From: Thomasclavelia spiroformis
Lineage (GTDB): Bacteria > Bacillota_I > Bacilli_A > Erysipelotrichales > Coprobacillaceae
Length of the DNA: 64,000 nucleotides
Reading direction: 5' to 3'
NCBI GenBank assembly: GCA_016901755.1
Contig: JACJKV010000008.1
Span: 18,610-82,609 of the forward strand
Below are positions 26,934 to 37,400 of the stretch, piece by piece. The translations under genes were made by a program, and so were the position numbers. Under the pieces are notes generated by a model, which saw nothing but the letters and a program-made list of their open reading frames with translations, ran no database searches and had not been told where the DNA came from. Positions within the stretch are counted from its first letter, which is position 1; each line of letters starts with the position of its first letter.

Positions 26934-28918
26934 TTTTCCACCTCTAATTTATTTAATTCGTTTTGTGCCTCTTTTGATCCATCATCAATGGCTTTTAAAT
27001 AATATTTTTTTGCCAGATCCAGATCCTGCTTGACTCCATCACCATAATGATATATATAGCCAAGCATAAAACTCGCCTCTGGAAAATGATCCTGACTAGC
27101 CAGCTGGAAACAATACAAAGCGAGCTCCTTATTATCATGACCATCAATTCCATAAAAATGCCAGCGTCCTAAATGATAACAGCCTTCCGCACTTTTGCGT
27201 TTGGCCGCATATAAAATATACTGATAAGCCTTTTCATAATCTTTGGTCACATAAATGCCTTTTTCCAGAAATAAAGCATATTTAACAATAGCCGGAATAT
27301 AATCTCCCTCAACCGCCTGGTGCAGATAAGTCAGCATCTCCTGTGGCGAGATCAGCCTTCCTTCTTCTCCATATAACACCAGCTGATATAGCGAGCGTAA
27401 ATCATTGTCAATAGTCACAGCCTGTTTAAAATAAGCTACAGCCTGTTCATCGCGATGCAATTCATAACGAAAATACATGCCCAAATAATACGCTGACAGT
27501 GAATAAGACGTTGCCAGTTCATTAAGATATTTAAACCCTTTTTCTCTATCTGGCAAAACCCCGCGTCCTTCCATATAGCAGACTCCCAGACAATATAAAG
27601 CATGACGATCATGAAGTTTGGCAGCTTTTTGATAATACATAAATGCTTTGGCAAAATCCTGTTCTACCCCTAAACCCATTTCATAAAAGTAAGCAACGGA
27701 TAACATCGCCTGCGTATCATTATTATCACTGGCACGCTGATACCAGTAAAGGCTTTGCTGATAGTGATCTTCTATTTCTTTATGTATTTCATAAAAATAT
27801 CCTAAACAGTACTGCCCATGGGTATAATTCATCTCTGCAGCCTGAGTATAATAATGTAATGCTTTATCACTGTCCTGATTGGTTCCATTTCCAAATTCAT
27901 AACAGGTTGCTAATGCCACAATAGCAATTTCCAGTTTCTTTCTGGCTGCTTTTTGATAATAATAAAAAGCTTTTTCCTTATCCTGTTCAACACGTAGACC
28001 CATATCATAAAAACGTCCTAATTTATATAAGGCTACTGTATTATCAGATTCAGCAGCTTTTTGATAATGTAGAAATGATTCATGATAATCCTGTTCGACA
28101 CCTTCTCCAAATTCATAACACTCACCTAAAGAACAGTGCGCATCGACGTAACCATACTGCGCTGCCTTTTTAAAATATTCTAGAGCCTGCTCCATATTTT
28201 TTTCTGTTCCTAAACCATGCTGCAAACAATATCCAATAGAAAATAATGATCGCGGAAAATTTTCTTTTTCGCCTAGTCGATATAGTTCATATGCCTTTTT
28301 ATAATCCTGCTGGACTCCGATGCCAAATTCATAAAAATAAGCCAGATTGCAGGAAGCGACCACATTTCCTAAATCGCTGGCCATGGCATAATATTGAGCA
28401 GCAATTTCATTGTCTGGGTCAAAACCATAGCCTTTTTCATGCATATATCCTAAAATACAGATACAGTCAGAATCATTGATATCTTCTCCCAGACTGAAAC
28501 ATTCAATAGCTCGTTCATAATTTTTCATATCATAATAATAAAGACCAACCTGATACAGTTCATCATCTTTAATATCTTCTAATCGTAACGATTCATATTC
28601 ACTGTCATCTAAAAGCATACAAAGATCCAGACCAATGATCTGATGAGCTTCATCTTCAATCAGATACTGTTCATAATCCAGATAGCGCTCATCGCTCACT
28701 GCCATGAGCAGTTTGACCTGTTCTATATAATCTTCCAGTTCTTCAATTGAATGATCCTGACAAAAAAGTGAAACTACCCTGATATAGGCATAGCTTTGAT
28801 CATAGTCATCTTTTTTTACTCTGATGATCGTTTCATTTTCAAAACATTCTATGATTTCATCAAACTCATAATGATGAAAAAAAGGAACATAGGATAACAG
28901 TCTATCTTTTAATGACAT
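26930..28918 (-). CDS. Sel1-like repeat (TPR-type) protein
   Basis: The 662-residue protein has an N-terminal region of about 130 residues without recognised fold, followed by about a dozen tandem Sel1-like repeats of 36 residues. Their consensus reads roughly A..YY.KAA..G...A...LG.CYE.G.GVEQD..KA. Such alpha-solenoids bind other proteins. No signal peptide or membrane segment is visible, so it acts in the cytoplasm. Coupling with the M29 aminopeptidase suggests a scaffold or adaptor linked to peptide turnover, which is inference. The start follows GGGGGTGA. Confidence 0.9.
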   Translation of the reverse strand: MSLKDRLLSYVPFFHHYEFDEIIECFENETIIRVKKDDYDQSYAYIRVVSLFCQDHSIEELEDYIEQVKLLMAVSDERYLDYEQYLIEDEAHQIIGLDLCMLLDDSEYESLRLEDIKDDELYQVGLYYYDMKNYERAIECFSLGEDINDSDCICILGYMHEKGYGFDPDNEIAAQYYAMASDLGNVVASCNLAYFYEFGIGVQQDYKKAYELYRLGEKENFPRSLFSIGYCLQHGLGTEKNMEQALEYFKKAAQYGYVDAHCSLGECYEFGEGVEQDYHESFLHYQKAAESDNTVALYKLGRFYDMGLRVEQDKEKAFYYYQKAARKKLEIAIVALATCYEFGNGTNQDSDKALHYYTQAAEMNYTHGQYCLGYFYEIHKEIEDHYQQSLYWYQRASDNNDTQAMLSVAYFYEMGLGVEQDFAKAFMYYQKAAKLHDRHALYCLGVCYMEGRGVLPDREKGFKYLNELATSYSLSAYYLGMYFRYELHRDEQAVAYFKQAVTIDNDLRSLYQLVLYGEEGRLISPQEMLTYLHQAVEGDYIPAIVKYALFLEKGIYVTKDYEKAYQYILYAAKRKSAEGCYHLGRWHFYGIDGHDNKELALYCFQLASQDHFPEASFMLGYIYHYGDGVKQDLDLAKKYYLKAIDDGSKEAQNELNKLEVEK

Positions 28919-28940
28919 TTCTTCACCCCCAAATGAAAAT

Positions 28941-28959
28941 AAGCAGATGACTTCTGCTT
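28941..28959 (-). terminator. Weak terminator after EIIB-like gene
   Basis: AAGCAGA-AGTCA-TCTGCTT on the minus strand, followed by the T-rich ATTTTCATTT; it overlaps the stop codon. Part of transcripts may continue into the Sel1 gene. Confidence 0.5.
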
Positions 28960-29305
28960 ACTGATAATCATTGATGATCTTACTGATTTCTTCTGAGTAT
29001 TTTCCCATGATCACCGTGATCTTGCCAGTGGACTGGATAATACCGCTGGCTTTAAGTTCTTTTAAAGTATCTAGATTGATCAAATCATCTTTTTCAACAA
29101 AAAAAGTAATTTTACTGCCACGGGCAATACTTTCTTTAATGTTATTTTTACCACCTAGAGCTTGAATCATCTTTTCAATATCTATTGGAATATTCTTTAT
29201 TGTCGTTTCTTTTGGTTTCCTGTTTTTTAAATATTTTACTGTCAAAAACCAGACTGCAGCCAAAATAACAAGGGCTATCACGATATAAATAAAATAATCC
29301 ATCAT
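28958..29305 (-). CDS. Membrane-anchored PTS EIIB-like domain protein lacking the phosphocysteine
   Basis: The 115-residue protein has one N-terminal membrane helix (5-25) and a domain (about 41-113) that matches the glucose-type PTS EIIB fold: IEKMIQALGGKNNIKES at the start, LKELKASGI and GKITVIMGKYSEEISKIIND at the end. In EIIB the third motif reads D-A-C-x-T-R-L-R, with Cys phosphorylated by EIIA. Here it reads SIARGSKI, so the cysteine is replaced by Arg62. Phosphotransfer is impossible; a structural or sensing role is inferred. It is transcribed divergently from the rodA-like gene. Confidence 0.8.
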   Translation of the reverse strand: MMDYFIYIVIALVILAAVWFLTVKYLKNRKPKETTIKNIPIDIEKMIQALGGKNNIKESIARGSKITFFVEKDDLINLDTLKELKASGIIQSTGKITVIMGKYSEEISKIINDYQ

Positions 29306-29410
29306 TGCGATCCTCCATTATTTTTATAAGAAATTCAATTTGTTTTCTAATATATTTATAGTATACTATATCTTGAAATTAAAAACTATAAAAAGATAAG
29401 GAGGTTTTTT

Positions 29411-30604
29411 ATGAAAAAATTAACCGATTCACAAATATATTGGCCTTTTGTTTTTGTAATTGTAGCCCTCTGTCTTATTAGCTGTGTCACCCTGAAATTA
29501 GCTGTTCCCTACTTTACGGTAGTCGGTGCAGCTGGAATCTGGAGCAAACAGCTGATCTTTTATATATTAGGAGTTATCATTATTTATATGATCAGTAAAT
29601 TTGGTAATGATCATATTTATGCTGGTATGTGGGTCCTCTATGGTATCCTCATAGTATTTCTGGTCGGGCTGGTCATAGAAAGATTTGCTTTATATAAATT
29701 AGGGATAAGCATCGTTCCGCTGGCCAAAGATACTCATGGTGCAACTTCATGGTATAAATTTGGCTTCTTTGATTTTCAGCCTAGTGAATTCATGAAAATT
29801 GTCATGATCATCTGTATGGCAAAAACCATTTCATTACATAATGAAATGTACCCCGTCCATGATTTTGAAAATGACCTGAGATTAATTGGCAAAGTTGCTG
29901 CAATATCCTTACCACCAATGATATTGACCTATCTGCAAAATGATGCTGGGGTCACACTTATTATGGCAGCTTCAGTAGTCTTTATACTTTTTGCCTCGGG
30001 AATACAAAAGGGATGGTATATATTTGGCGTAGGCTGTTTGGCTGCTGTCATACTGGTTTTATGTTATCTGTTTATTTTTCATCCAGAAATCTTTTCTAAG
30101 ATCATTACTGGTCATAAGCTTGATCGTATTTATGGCTGGCTTGATCCTGAAGGAACATATAAAAACGAAGGATTCCAGCTGTTTAATGCAATGATGGCCT
30201 ATGGAACCGCTGGTTTATTTGGTCATGGCTTTAGTGATGTCGTCATTTCTTTACAGGAAGCCCAGACTGACTTTATCTTTTCGGTCATTACTTTAGGTTT
30301 TGGTTTCATTGGAGCACTGATAACGCTATTACTGATTTTCGCTTTTGATTTCTGCGTTTTAAATGTCGGTCTTAAAGCGACCCACCAGAGTGACCGCTAT
30401 TTTGTTGCCGGGGTCTTTGGCTGTCTGATCTTTCAGCAGTTCTGGAATATTGCTATGATCTTAGGAATCCTGCCGATTACCGGTATTACCTTGCCGTTGC
30501 TTTCTTATGGTGGATCATCATTATTATCTTATATGATAGCTGTTGGTATGTGTTTTGATATTCATCGCCAGACCGCTATCGCTCGTCATAATGCTGTAGA
30601 CTAG
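29411..30604 (+). CDS. rodA: FtsW/RodA/SpoVE-family peptidoglycan glycosyltransferase
   Basis: SEDS proteins polymerise lipid II into glycan strands with a cognate class B PBP. The 397-residue protein has about ten membrane helices and the family C-terminus ITGITLPLLSYGGSSLLSYM; the loop with GHKLDRIYGWLDPEGTYKNEGFQ and the catalytic-site region HGFSDVVISLQEAQTDFIFSV fit RodA/FtsW. No PBP gene is adjacent, and RodA, FtsW or SpoVE cannot be separated with certainty from sequence; RodA is the best guess. The start follows AGGAGG. Confidence 0.88.
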   Translation: MKKLTDSQIYWPFVFVIVALCLISCVTLKLAVPYFTVVGAAGIWSKQLIFYILGVIIIYMISKFGNDHIYAGMWVLYGILIVFLVGLVIERFALYKLGISIVPLAKDTHGATSWYKFGFFDFQPSEFMKIVMIICMAKTISLHNEMYPVHDFENDLRLIGKVAAISLPPMILTYLQNDAGVTLIMAASVVFILFASGIQKGWYIFGVGCLAAVILVLCYLFIFHPEIFSKIITGHKLDRIYGWLDPEGTYKNEGFQLFNAMMAYGTAGLFGHGFSDVVISLQEAQTDFIFSVITLGFGFIGALITLLLIFAFDFCVLNVGLKATHQSDRYFVAGVFGCLIFQQFWNIAMILGILPITGITLPLLSYGGSSLLSYMIAVGMCFDIHRQTAIARHNAVD

Positions 30605-31418
30605 GCTCATTCGAGCCTTTTTTTAATGTGACCACCTGGAAAGTATAAGGGTGGAGAAAAGATATTTCCACACTGTCAAGATAAATATTCTGCTTAGTTT
30701 TTGAACCATAAAGCTCATCCCCCGATAAGGGATGACCAATGGCTGCCATATGAACTCTAATCTGATGAGTTCTTCCGGTAGCCAGGACACATTCGATCAA
30801 AGACTGTTTTGAATATTGAGTCAATACTCGATAATAGGTTAATGATGGTTTACCCTGAGCATCAATGATACGACGCATACTGTCTGTTTTGGTTAAAATT
30901 GGCAGTTCAATTTTCCCATCGCCATCTATTAAACCATCAACCAGGCAATGATACACTCTTTTGACCTGTTTGATATCTTTAGAAAGCAAAGCATGTGAAA
31001 GACTGTCTTTCGCTACCAGCATATATCCTGAAGTTTCCTTATCAAGACGATTGACAAGATGAACGGTGTAATCTAAATGCTTAAGCTGGTAATAGTAAAT
31101 AATGGCATTAGCTAACGTATGATCAGGATAGCGTTTAGTGGGAATACAGGGAATCCCAGCTGGCTTATCAATGATCATATAATAATCATCTTCGTAGACG
31201 ATACGAAGTGGTATATTCTGTGGTTTGATTGCTGTTTTTTCTTGAGGCAAAATGATTTCCAGGACATCATTTTGCTGTAAAAGATATCTGACGGTCTGAT
31301 GTTGACCATTAACAAGGAAATCCCCTTCCCGCTTGATTTTTTTGATCATCGCCTGAGAAAGGGGTGTCTGTACTAAAAATTCTTTAATTGTCTGTTTTTG
31401 ATTGATTGTATATTTCAT
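30576..31418 (-). CDS. RluA-family pseudouridine synthase (second paralogue)
   Basis: The 280-residue protein has an S4-like N-terminal part (MIKKIKREGDFLVNGQ), the catalytic segment VNRLDKETSGYML (about 122-134; HRLD is replaced by NRLD but the catalytic Asp is kept) and GRTHQIRVHMAAIGHPLSGDELYG. It fits the RluD/YjbO group. The ATG overlaps the nadK stop by 4 bases; in Bacillota nadK and an RluA gene are often paired. Its 3' end overlaps the convergent rodA gene by 29 bases. Confidence 0.9.
   Translation of the reverse strand: MKYTINQKQTIKEFLVQTPLSQAMIKKIKREGDFLVNGQHQTVRYLLQQNDVLEIILPQEKTAIKPQNIPLRIVYEDDYYMIIDKPAGIPCIPTKRYPDHTLANAIIYYYQLKHLDYTVHLVNRLDKETSGYMLVAKDSLSHALLSKDIKQVKRVYHCLVDGLIDGDGKIELPILTKTDSMRRIIDAQGKPSLTYYRVLTQYSKQSLIECVLATGRTHQIRVHMAAIGHPLSGDELYGSKTKQNIYLDSVEISFLHPYTFQVVTLKKGSNEPSLQHYDER
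30603..30618 (+). terminator. Terminator of rodA-like gene inside the opposite RluA gene
   Basis: AGGCTC-ATTC-GAGCCT followed by seven T starts at the stop codon. It lies within the 3' coding part of the convergent RluA gene. Confidence 0.8.
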
Positions 31419-32194
31419 GAACTGATAAAAGCCCTTCTGACTCTTTTGATAAATGACATTTCTTTATATTCTAAAAATTTAGCAGATTTCTGACTGATAC
31501 GAACTTCTATGCTTTCAACATTTTCCAGTTCCAAGTGTAAATGATCGATTCCAATCAGTAAATGGTCAAACTGATCTCCTTCCAGTCTAATGATCTGACT
31601 TTCATCAAGAATCATGCTGGAACCTAATGAACGATAGGCATTATGATGGATGCCAGCCACTTCTGTTAACTGCATTAAAGGAATTCCCGGATATATAATG
31701 GCTCCACCTAATGATTTATTATACCCCGTTGAACCAGAAGGCGTTGATACACATAAACCATTACCACGAAAGACCTCAAAGAGAACATCATTAATGTAAA
31801 CCGATATAACCTGAGTTCTTAAGCCCTGATCTAAACGCAATTCATTGAGTGCATATAGTATTTCTTCACTGTCTTTTTTATCAATTTTGATTTCCAGTAA
31901 ATGTCGGTTCATGATCTTGTACTGGTTGTTTTTAATATAATGAATAAAATCATCTAATTCATCAATCTGAAAATCAGTAAAAAAACCTAATGTCCCGGTA
32001 TGCAAGCCAACAAAAGCACAGTTTTTGTTGATATACTGATGAACGGCTTTTAATATCGTTCCATCACCACCAATTGAAATCACAATGTCGGGATTGATTT
32101 CATCATATTCAAACTGATGAATTAATTCTTTTTTTATTTTATCTGCAATCTCATCCGAGACATCATCACCACGTGTAACAAAAGCATATTTCAC
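31415..32194 (-). CDS. nadK: NAD kinase
   Basis: NadK phosphorylates NAD to NADP. The 259-residue protein has the GGDGT motif (SIGGDGTILKAV), the NE/D region (ALNELRLDQG) and the GSTGYNKSLGGAIIYPG loop that binds the nucleotide. Its length matches the Gram-positive family (about 265). I chose the GTG at 32194, 8 bases after GGGGG; an in-frame GTG at 32209 overlaps that site. It is translationally coupled to the RluA gene. Confidence 0.94.
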   Translation of the reverse strand: MKYAFVTRGDDVSDEIADKIKKELIHQFEYDEINPDIVISIGGDGTILKAVHQYINKNCAFVGLHTGTLGFFTDFQIDELDDFIHYIKNNQYKIMNRHLLEIKIDKKDSEEILYALNELRLDQGLRTQVISVYINDVLFEVFRGNGLCVSTPSGSTGYNKSLGGAIIYPGIPLMQLTEVAGIHHNAYRSLGSSMILDESQIIRLEGDQFDHLLIGIDHLHLELENVESIEVRISQKSAKFLEYKEMSFIKRVRRAFISS

Positions 32195-32259
32195 TTTGAA
32201 CACCCCCACATATTTGTATTATAATATAATCAAAAATAAATAGCAAAGAGGTATATTAT

Positions 32260-32829
32260 ATGAACCACATCGAAATAGAATTTAAAATACTGATTACTCA
32301 ACAGCTTTATCAAGAAATTGTCAAAGCCTATGAAAGCAAAAAATCCGGAGACTATATTCAGACCAATTACTACCTTTTCCATCCCCAGTTTGAAAAAAAT
32401 AAGTATTCTTTACGGATAAGAGAAAAAAACGGTCAGTATGAACTTACTTTAAAAACCCCTACATCCAAAGGATTATATGAATACAATGAAATCATTGATC
32501 AGCCTACCAAAGACCTGATTTTCCAACATCAGCCTGTTTCAAATCCTATCTTTGAGCGTTTAAAATCAGAAGGTATTGATTATCATGAATTGGAATGCGG
32601 TCATTATCTGACAACGCATCGTATCGATATTCCTTTCCAGTATGGTATTTTATCATTAGATGCCAATGAATATAATGGTATTAAGGATTATGAACTGGAG
32701 TTTGAAGTTAATGATTATGAAAAAGGCTACCAGCAGTTTTTAGAAATCATCACGCCTTTTCACTTAACTTATACAGAAAACTGTACAAGCAAAAACAGAA
32801 GAATGAAAGCTTCATTAAAAAATAAATAG
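32260..32829 (+). CDS. CYTH-domain protein (triphosphate tunnel metalloenzyme)
   Basis: The 189-residue protein begins with the CYTH signature E-x-E-x-K (IEIEFK, residues 4-9) and continues with RIREKNGQYELTLKTP, DYELEFEVNDY and a C-terminal KNRR motif, which line the triphosphate tunnel. Members hydrolyse inorganic triphosphate or thiamine triphosphate or make cAMP; the Bacillota form (YjbK) is usually a triphosphatase of unclear role. Divergent from nadK, as yjbK-type genes often are close to nadK in Bacilli. Confidence 0.9.
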   Translation: MNHIEIEFKILITQQLYQEIVKAYESKKSGDYIQTNYYLFHPQFEKNKYSLRIREKNGQYELTLKTPTSKGLYEYNEIIDQPTKDLIFQHQPVSNPIFERLKSEGIDYHELECGHYLTTHRIDIPFQYGILSLDANEYNGIKDYELEFEVNDYEKGYQQFLEIITPFHLTYTENCTSKNRRMKASLKNK

Positions 32830-32882
32830 CCAAGCCATATGATTATTATGATAGACAGTTGGCAATTGAAAAGCTTGATATT

Positions 32883-32922
32883 AAAAAGGAACATGCCCGC
32901 CAAAGTGCGGATGTTCCTTTTT
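32883..32922. terminator. Bidirectional terminator between CYTH gene and gltD
   Basis: AAAAAGGAACAT / ATGTTCCTTTTT forms a 12-bp perfect stem with a 16-base loop that itself contains CCGC/GCGG. Runs of T on both strands stop both convergent operons. Confidence 0.9.
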
Positions 32923-32932
32923 ATTCATACAT

Positions 32933-34405
32933 TTACAGATTACTGTATCCCATCAGATCTATATCAACAGCTTTGGCTGCTTCTCTACCTTCACGAATCG
33001 CCCAAACTACCAGGGATTGCCCACGTCTCATATCTCCTGCCACGTAAATCTGTTTGTGGCTGGTTAGATAATCCTTAGCTTCAACCTGTCCTCTTTGATT
33101 TAACTGCAGATCAAAGGCTTGAGCAATATTTTCTTCACAGCCCACAAATCCCGCAGCAATTAAAACTAAATCGACATCGATCGTTTTTTCGCTGCCTTTA
33201 ACAGGAACCATGGTCATCTTCCCCTCATGTTGTTTTGGCTGTAAAGAAATCAGTACTGCCTGTTTGATCTGTCCTTTTTCATCTTTGATGAATTCCTTTA
33301 CTGTTGTCTGATAAATTCGTGGATCATGTCCTAATATGGCGATAGCTTCGTTTTGTCCATAATCCGTTTTCTTAACTTTTGGCCATTCGGGCCAAGGATT
33401 CATCTCACTTCTGGTCTCTGGCAGCTCCGGCATCATTTCCAGCTGGATCACTGAATCACAGCCTAAACGAATAGCTGAACCCACACAGTCATTTCCGGTA
33501 TCACCACCACCAATGACCAGAACTTTTTTATTTTTAGTATCTGGATACTTTTGATCCTGAAGATTACTGTTCAACAGAGATCTGGTAATTGATGTTAAAT
33601 AATCTACAGCAAAATAAATACCTTTAGCATCTCGCCCAGGAACATTGATATCTCTTGGTTTTCTGGCTCCACAGGCTAATATAACACGATCATACTCTTT
33701 GAGCAGCTTATTGGCCTGCTGCTTATTTTCTATGGCTTTATTGACCTGAAATTCAATACCTTCTGCTTTAAGAATATCCACTTTTCTGGATATGATATTT
33801 TTTTCTATTTTCATATTAGGAATACCATACATCAGTAAACCACCAATACGGTCATCACGTTCATAAACCGTGACGTGATATCCTCTTTTATTGAGCTGAT
33901 CAGCTGCTGCCAGGCCCGCTGGACCCGAACCAACAATAGCTATTTTCTTATTAATTCTCTGTTGTGGTGGTTTCGGTATCATCCAGCCAGACTCATAAGC
34001 AGTTTCGATAATTCCGTATTCATTTTCCCTTACTGTAACCGCATCGCCGTTTAATGAACAGGTACACGCTTTTTCACATAACGCTGGACATACACGAGAT
34101 GTAAATTCAGGAAAATTATTTGTTTTAAGCAGACGTGACAGAGCTGCTTTATAATTTTTATGATAAATCAGATCATTCCATTCTGGAATCAGATTATTTA
34201 AAGGACAGCCTGAAATCATGCCCTGGATCATTTTTCCATTTTGACAGAAAGGAACGCCACAATCCATACATCTGGCTCCCTGTTGAGACTGCTGATCTCG
34301 AGACAGATATTTATGAAATTCATTAAAGTGACAGATACGCTTTTCAGGTGCCTCTTCGCGACTCGAACAACGTGCTATTTCTAAAAATCCTGTTGCTTTA
34401 CCCAT
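32933..34405 (-). CDS. gltD: Glutamate synthase, small subunit
   Basis: GltD oxidises NADPH (or NADH) and passes electrons through iron-sulfur clusters to GltB. The 490-residue protein has two cysteine clusters (CMDCGVPFC and CPALCEKACTC), the FAD-binding GSGPAGLAAADQL and the nucleotide-binding GGGDTGNDCVGSA. The ATG at 34405 is chosen because it gives the family start MGKATGFLE and stands 10 bases after AAAGGA. It overlaps the 3' end of gltB by 8 bases; the alternative ATG at 34411 is also possible. Confidence 0.94.
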   Translation of the reverse strand: MGKATGFLEIARCSSREEAPEKRICHFNEFHKYLSRDQQSQQGARCMDCGVPFCQNGKMIQGMISGCPLNNLIPEWNDLIYHKNYKAALSRLLKTNNFPEFTSRVCPALCEKACTCSLNGDAVTVRENEYGIIETAYESGWMIPKPPQQRINKKIAIVGSGPAGLAAADQLNKRGYHVTVYERDDRIGGLLMYGIPNMKIEKNIISRKVDILKAEGIEFQVNKAIENKQQANKLLKEYDRVILACGARKPRDINVPGRDAKGIYFAVDYLTSITRSLLNSNLQDQKYPDTKNKKVLVIGGGDTGNDCVGSAIRLGCDSVIQLEMMPELPETRSEMNPWPEWPKVKKTDYGQNEAIAILGHDPRIYQTTVKEFIKDEKGQIKQAVLISLQPKQHEGKMTMVPVKGSEKTIDVDLVLIAAGFVGCEENIAQAFDLQLNQRGQVEAKDYLTSHKQIYVAGDMRRGQSLVVWAIREGREAAKAVDIDLMGYSNL

Positions 34406-37400
34406 GTTCATCAATTCCTTTCTTAAATGTATTAAAGGCCTCTACTTTAGCCTGATCATTACTTAATCCCTGCTGTTCAAATGTTGAAATCAAAGACATC
34501 ATTTTTGAATAATCATGAGGTACGACTTTTTTAAAATGTGATACTTCATTACCATAATGATCAAGAATTTCTTTGGCAACCTGTGAACCAGTATACTGAT
34601 AATGTTTTTGAATCAGTTCTTTCAGCTGTTCTTCATCATATCTTGATTTCACATTTTTATAATCAACCAGTTCTTTGTTGATATGTTCATAAAATCTGTT
34701 TTGAGGATCATATACATAGGCAATTCCGCCAGACATTCCCGCAGCGAAATTTCTTCCTGTTGGTCCTAAAACGACAACCATACCACCGGTCATATATTCA
34801 AGCCCATGATCACCAACACCTTCAACAACAGCTACAGCGCCTGAATTACGGACCGCAAAACGTTCTCCAGCAACACCATTGATATAGGCCTCTCCTGATG
34901 TAGCACCATATAAGGCCACATTACCGATAATGATATTATCCTGAGCTTTAATAATGGCATCTTCAGGAGGTACGACAATCAGTTTTCCTCCAGATAAACC
35001 TTTACCAAAATAGTCATTACTGTCACCATACAGTTTTAAAGTTAATCCTTGAGGAATAAAAGCTCCAAATGACTGTCCCCCAGCCCCAAAACAGTTAACC
35101 GTAAAAGTATCCTGCTGCAGTGAAGTGCCATACTTCTTTGTTATTTGAGAACCAAACAAGGTACCAAATGAACGGTCAGTATTGCTGACACGAACATCAA
35201 TTGAAGCTGGCTGTTTTGTATCCAGTGCCTTTTTCATCTGCTGATATAATACCGTAACATCTTTGGTCTGATTTAATTTAAAATCGTAAGCATTTTTAGG
35301 ATCAAAATGCTTAGCTTTGGCCTTAGTATAAGGATTATCAATAATTTTAGAAAGATCCAGATGTTCACAGTCTGGTCTGATTTCCAGCATATCTGAACGT
35401 CCTACCATCTCATCAATGGTCTTAAATCCTAACTGAGCCATATATTCTCTTAATTCCTGCGCAATAAAACGCATGAAGTTTTCTACATATTCAGGTTTCC
35501 CTTTGAAATTTTTACGTAATAATGGATTTTGTGTCGCAACACCTACTGGACATGTATCTAAATTACATACTCTCATCATTACACATCCCATTGTTACTAA
35601 TGGTGCCGTCGCAAAGCCATATTCTTCCGCTCCAAGCAGTGTAGCAATAGCCAGATCGCGCCCTGTCATCAGTTTACCATCAGTTTCAATAACAACTCGA
35701 CTGCGCAAATCATTCATGATCAGAGTCTGATGTGCTTCAGCCAGTCCCAGTTCCCAAGGCAAACCAGCATTATATACAGAATTTTTAGGAGCTGCTCCGG
35801 TTCCACCATCATAACCAGAAATTAAAATAACATTCGCTCCAGCTTTGGCTACACCTGCTGCGATAGTTCCAACTCCTGATTCAGAAACCAGTTTTACGGA
35901 AATACGTGCATCCTGATTAGCGTTTTTCAAATCATAAATCAGTTGCGCCAGATCTTCAATTGAATATATATCATGATGAGGTGGTGGTGAGATCAGACCA
36001 ACCCCTGGTGTGCTATGACGAGTCTTCGCAATCCATGGATATACTTTTCCTCCTGGCAAATGACCACCTTCACCTGGTTTTGCGCCTTGTGCCATTTTAA
36101 TCTGAATTTCATTAGCACTGCATAAATATTCACTGGTAACACCAAAACGACCTGAGGCTACCTGTTTGATAGCTGAACATTTGCTGTCACCATTGGCCAG
36201 AGTTTTAAAACGTTCAGGATCTTCGCCACCTTCTCCACTGTTTGACTTGCCATGCAGACGATTCATCGCAATCGCTAAGGTTTCATGAGCTTCTTTAGAA
36301 ATTGAACCATAAGACATGGCTCCCGTTTTAAAACGTTTAACGATTTCTTCGACCGGTTCAACTTCACTGATATCGATTGGATGACCTTTTTTAAACTGCA
36401 GTAAGCCACGTAAATTACTGTGAGCACCTTCAGCATCGATCATTTGCGTATATTCTTTAAACAGCTGATAATCCTGACGACGGGTAGCCTGCTGCAGCTT
36501 ATGAATAGTAGCAGGATTATAAAGATGTTCTTCTTTCCCTGATCTTTCTTTATGATCTCCAGCACTGTCCAAAGTAATATCAACATCCAGTCCCAATGGA
36601 TCATAAACCTGATCATGACGATATTCTACATCAGCTTCAATATCCTTAATTGTTTTACCTTCAATACGGCTGACCGTATGCGGAAAATATTTATCAATGA
36701 CCTGACTGGATAAACCAATCGCTTCAAAATTCTGTGAACCACGATATGACTGAATAGTACTCACTCCCATTTTTGAAGCTATTTTGACAATGCCATGTAA
36801 GATTCCATCATTATAATCATGAATAGCTGCATAATAGTCTTTATTCAGTAAGCCCTGATCAATCAGATCATAAATAGTATCCTGTGCCAGATAACCATTG
36901 ATGGCTGAAGCACCATAACCTAAAAGCGTTGCATAGTGGTGTACTTCTCTTGGTTCAGCAGACTCTAAAATTAACGCCAGACTGTTTCTTTTTTTCGTTC
37001 TGACCAGATAAGAGTTAACTGCACTGACTGCCAGCAATGATGGTATTGGCAAATGATTATCATCAACTGCACGATCAGACAAAATAACGATATTGCAGCC
37101 ATCGTGATATACTTTATCTACTTCTACAAAAACTCTTTCAATCGCTTTTTCTAAAGAAGTATTTTTAATATAGGTAATATCTACTAACCCTACCTTAAAT
37201 CCTTCCTTTTTCATGTTTTTTATTTTCAGAAGATCGGTATTAGTCAAAATTGGGTGGGAAATTTTCAGTAAATGACAGTTTTCCTGACAGTCTTCCAGCA
37301 TATTTCCATCACGACCAATATAAACACTGGTTGAAGTGACAATTTCTTCACGAATCGCATCAATTGGTGGATTTGTAACCTGAGCAAACAGCTGTTTGAA

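Noticed and set aside
32839..33078. Plus-strand open frame after the CYTH gene
   Set aside because: It runs across the bidirectional terminator at 32883-32922 into gltD antisense and lacks a ribosome binding site.
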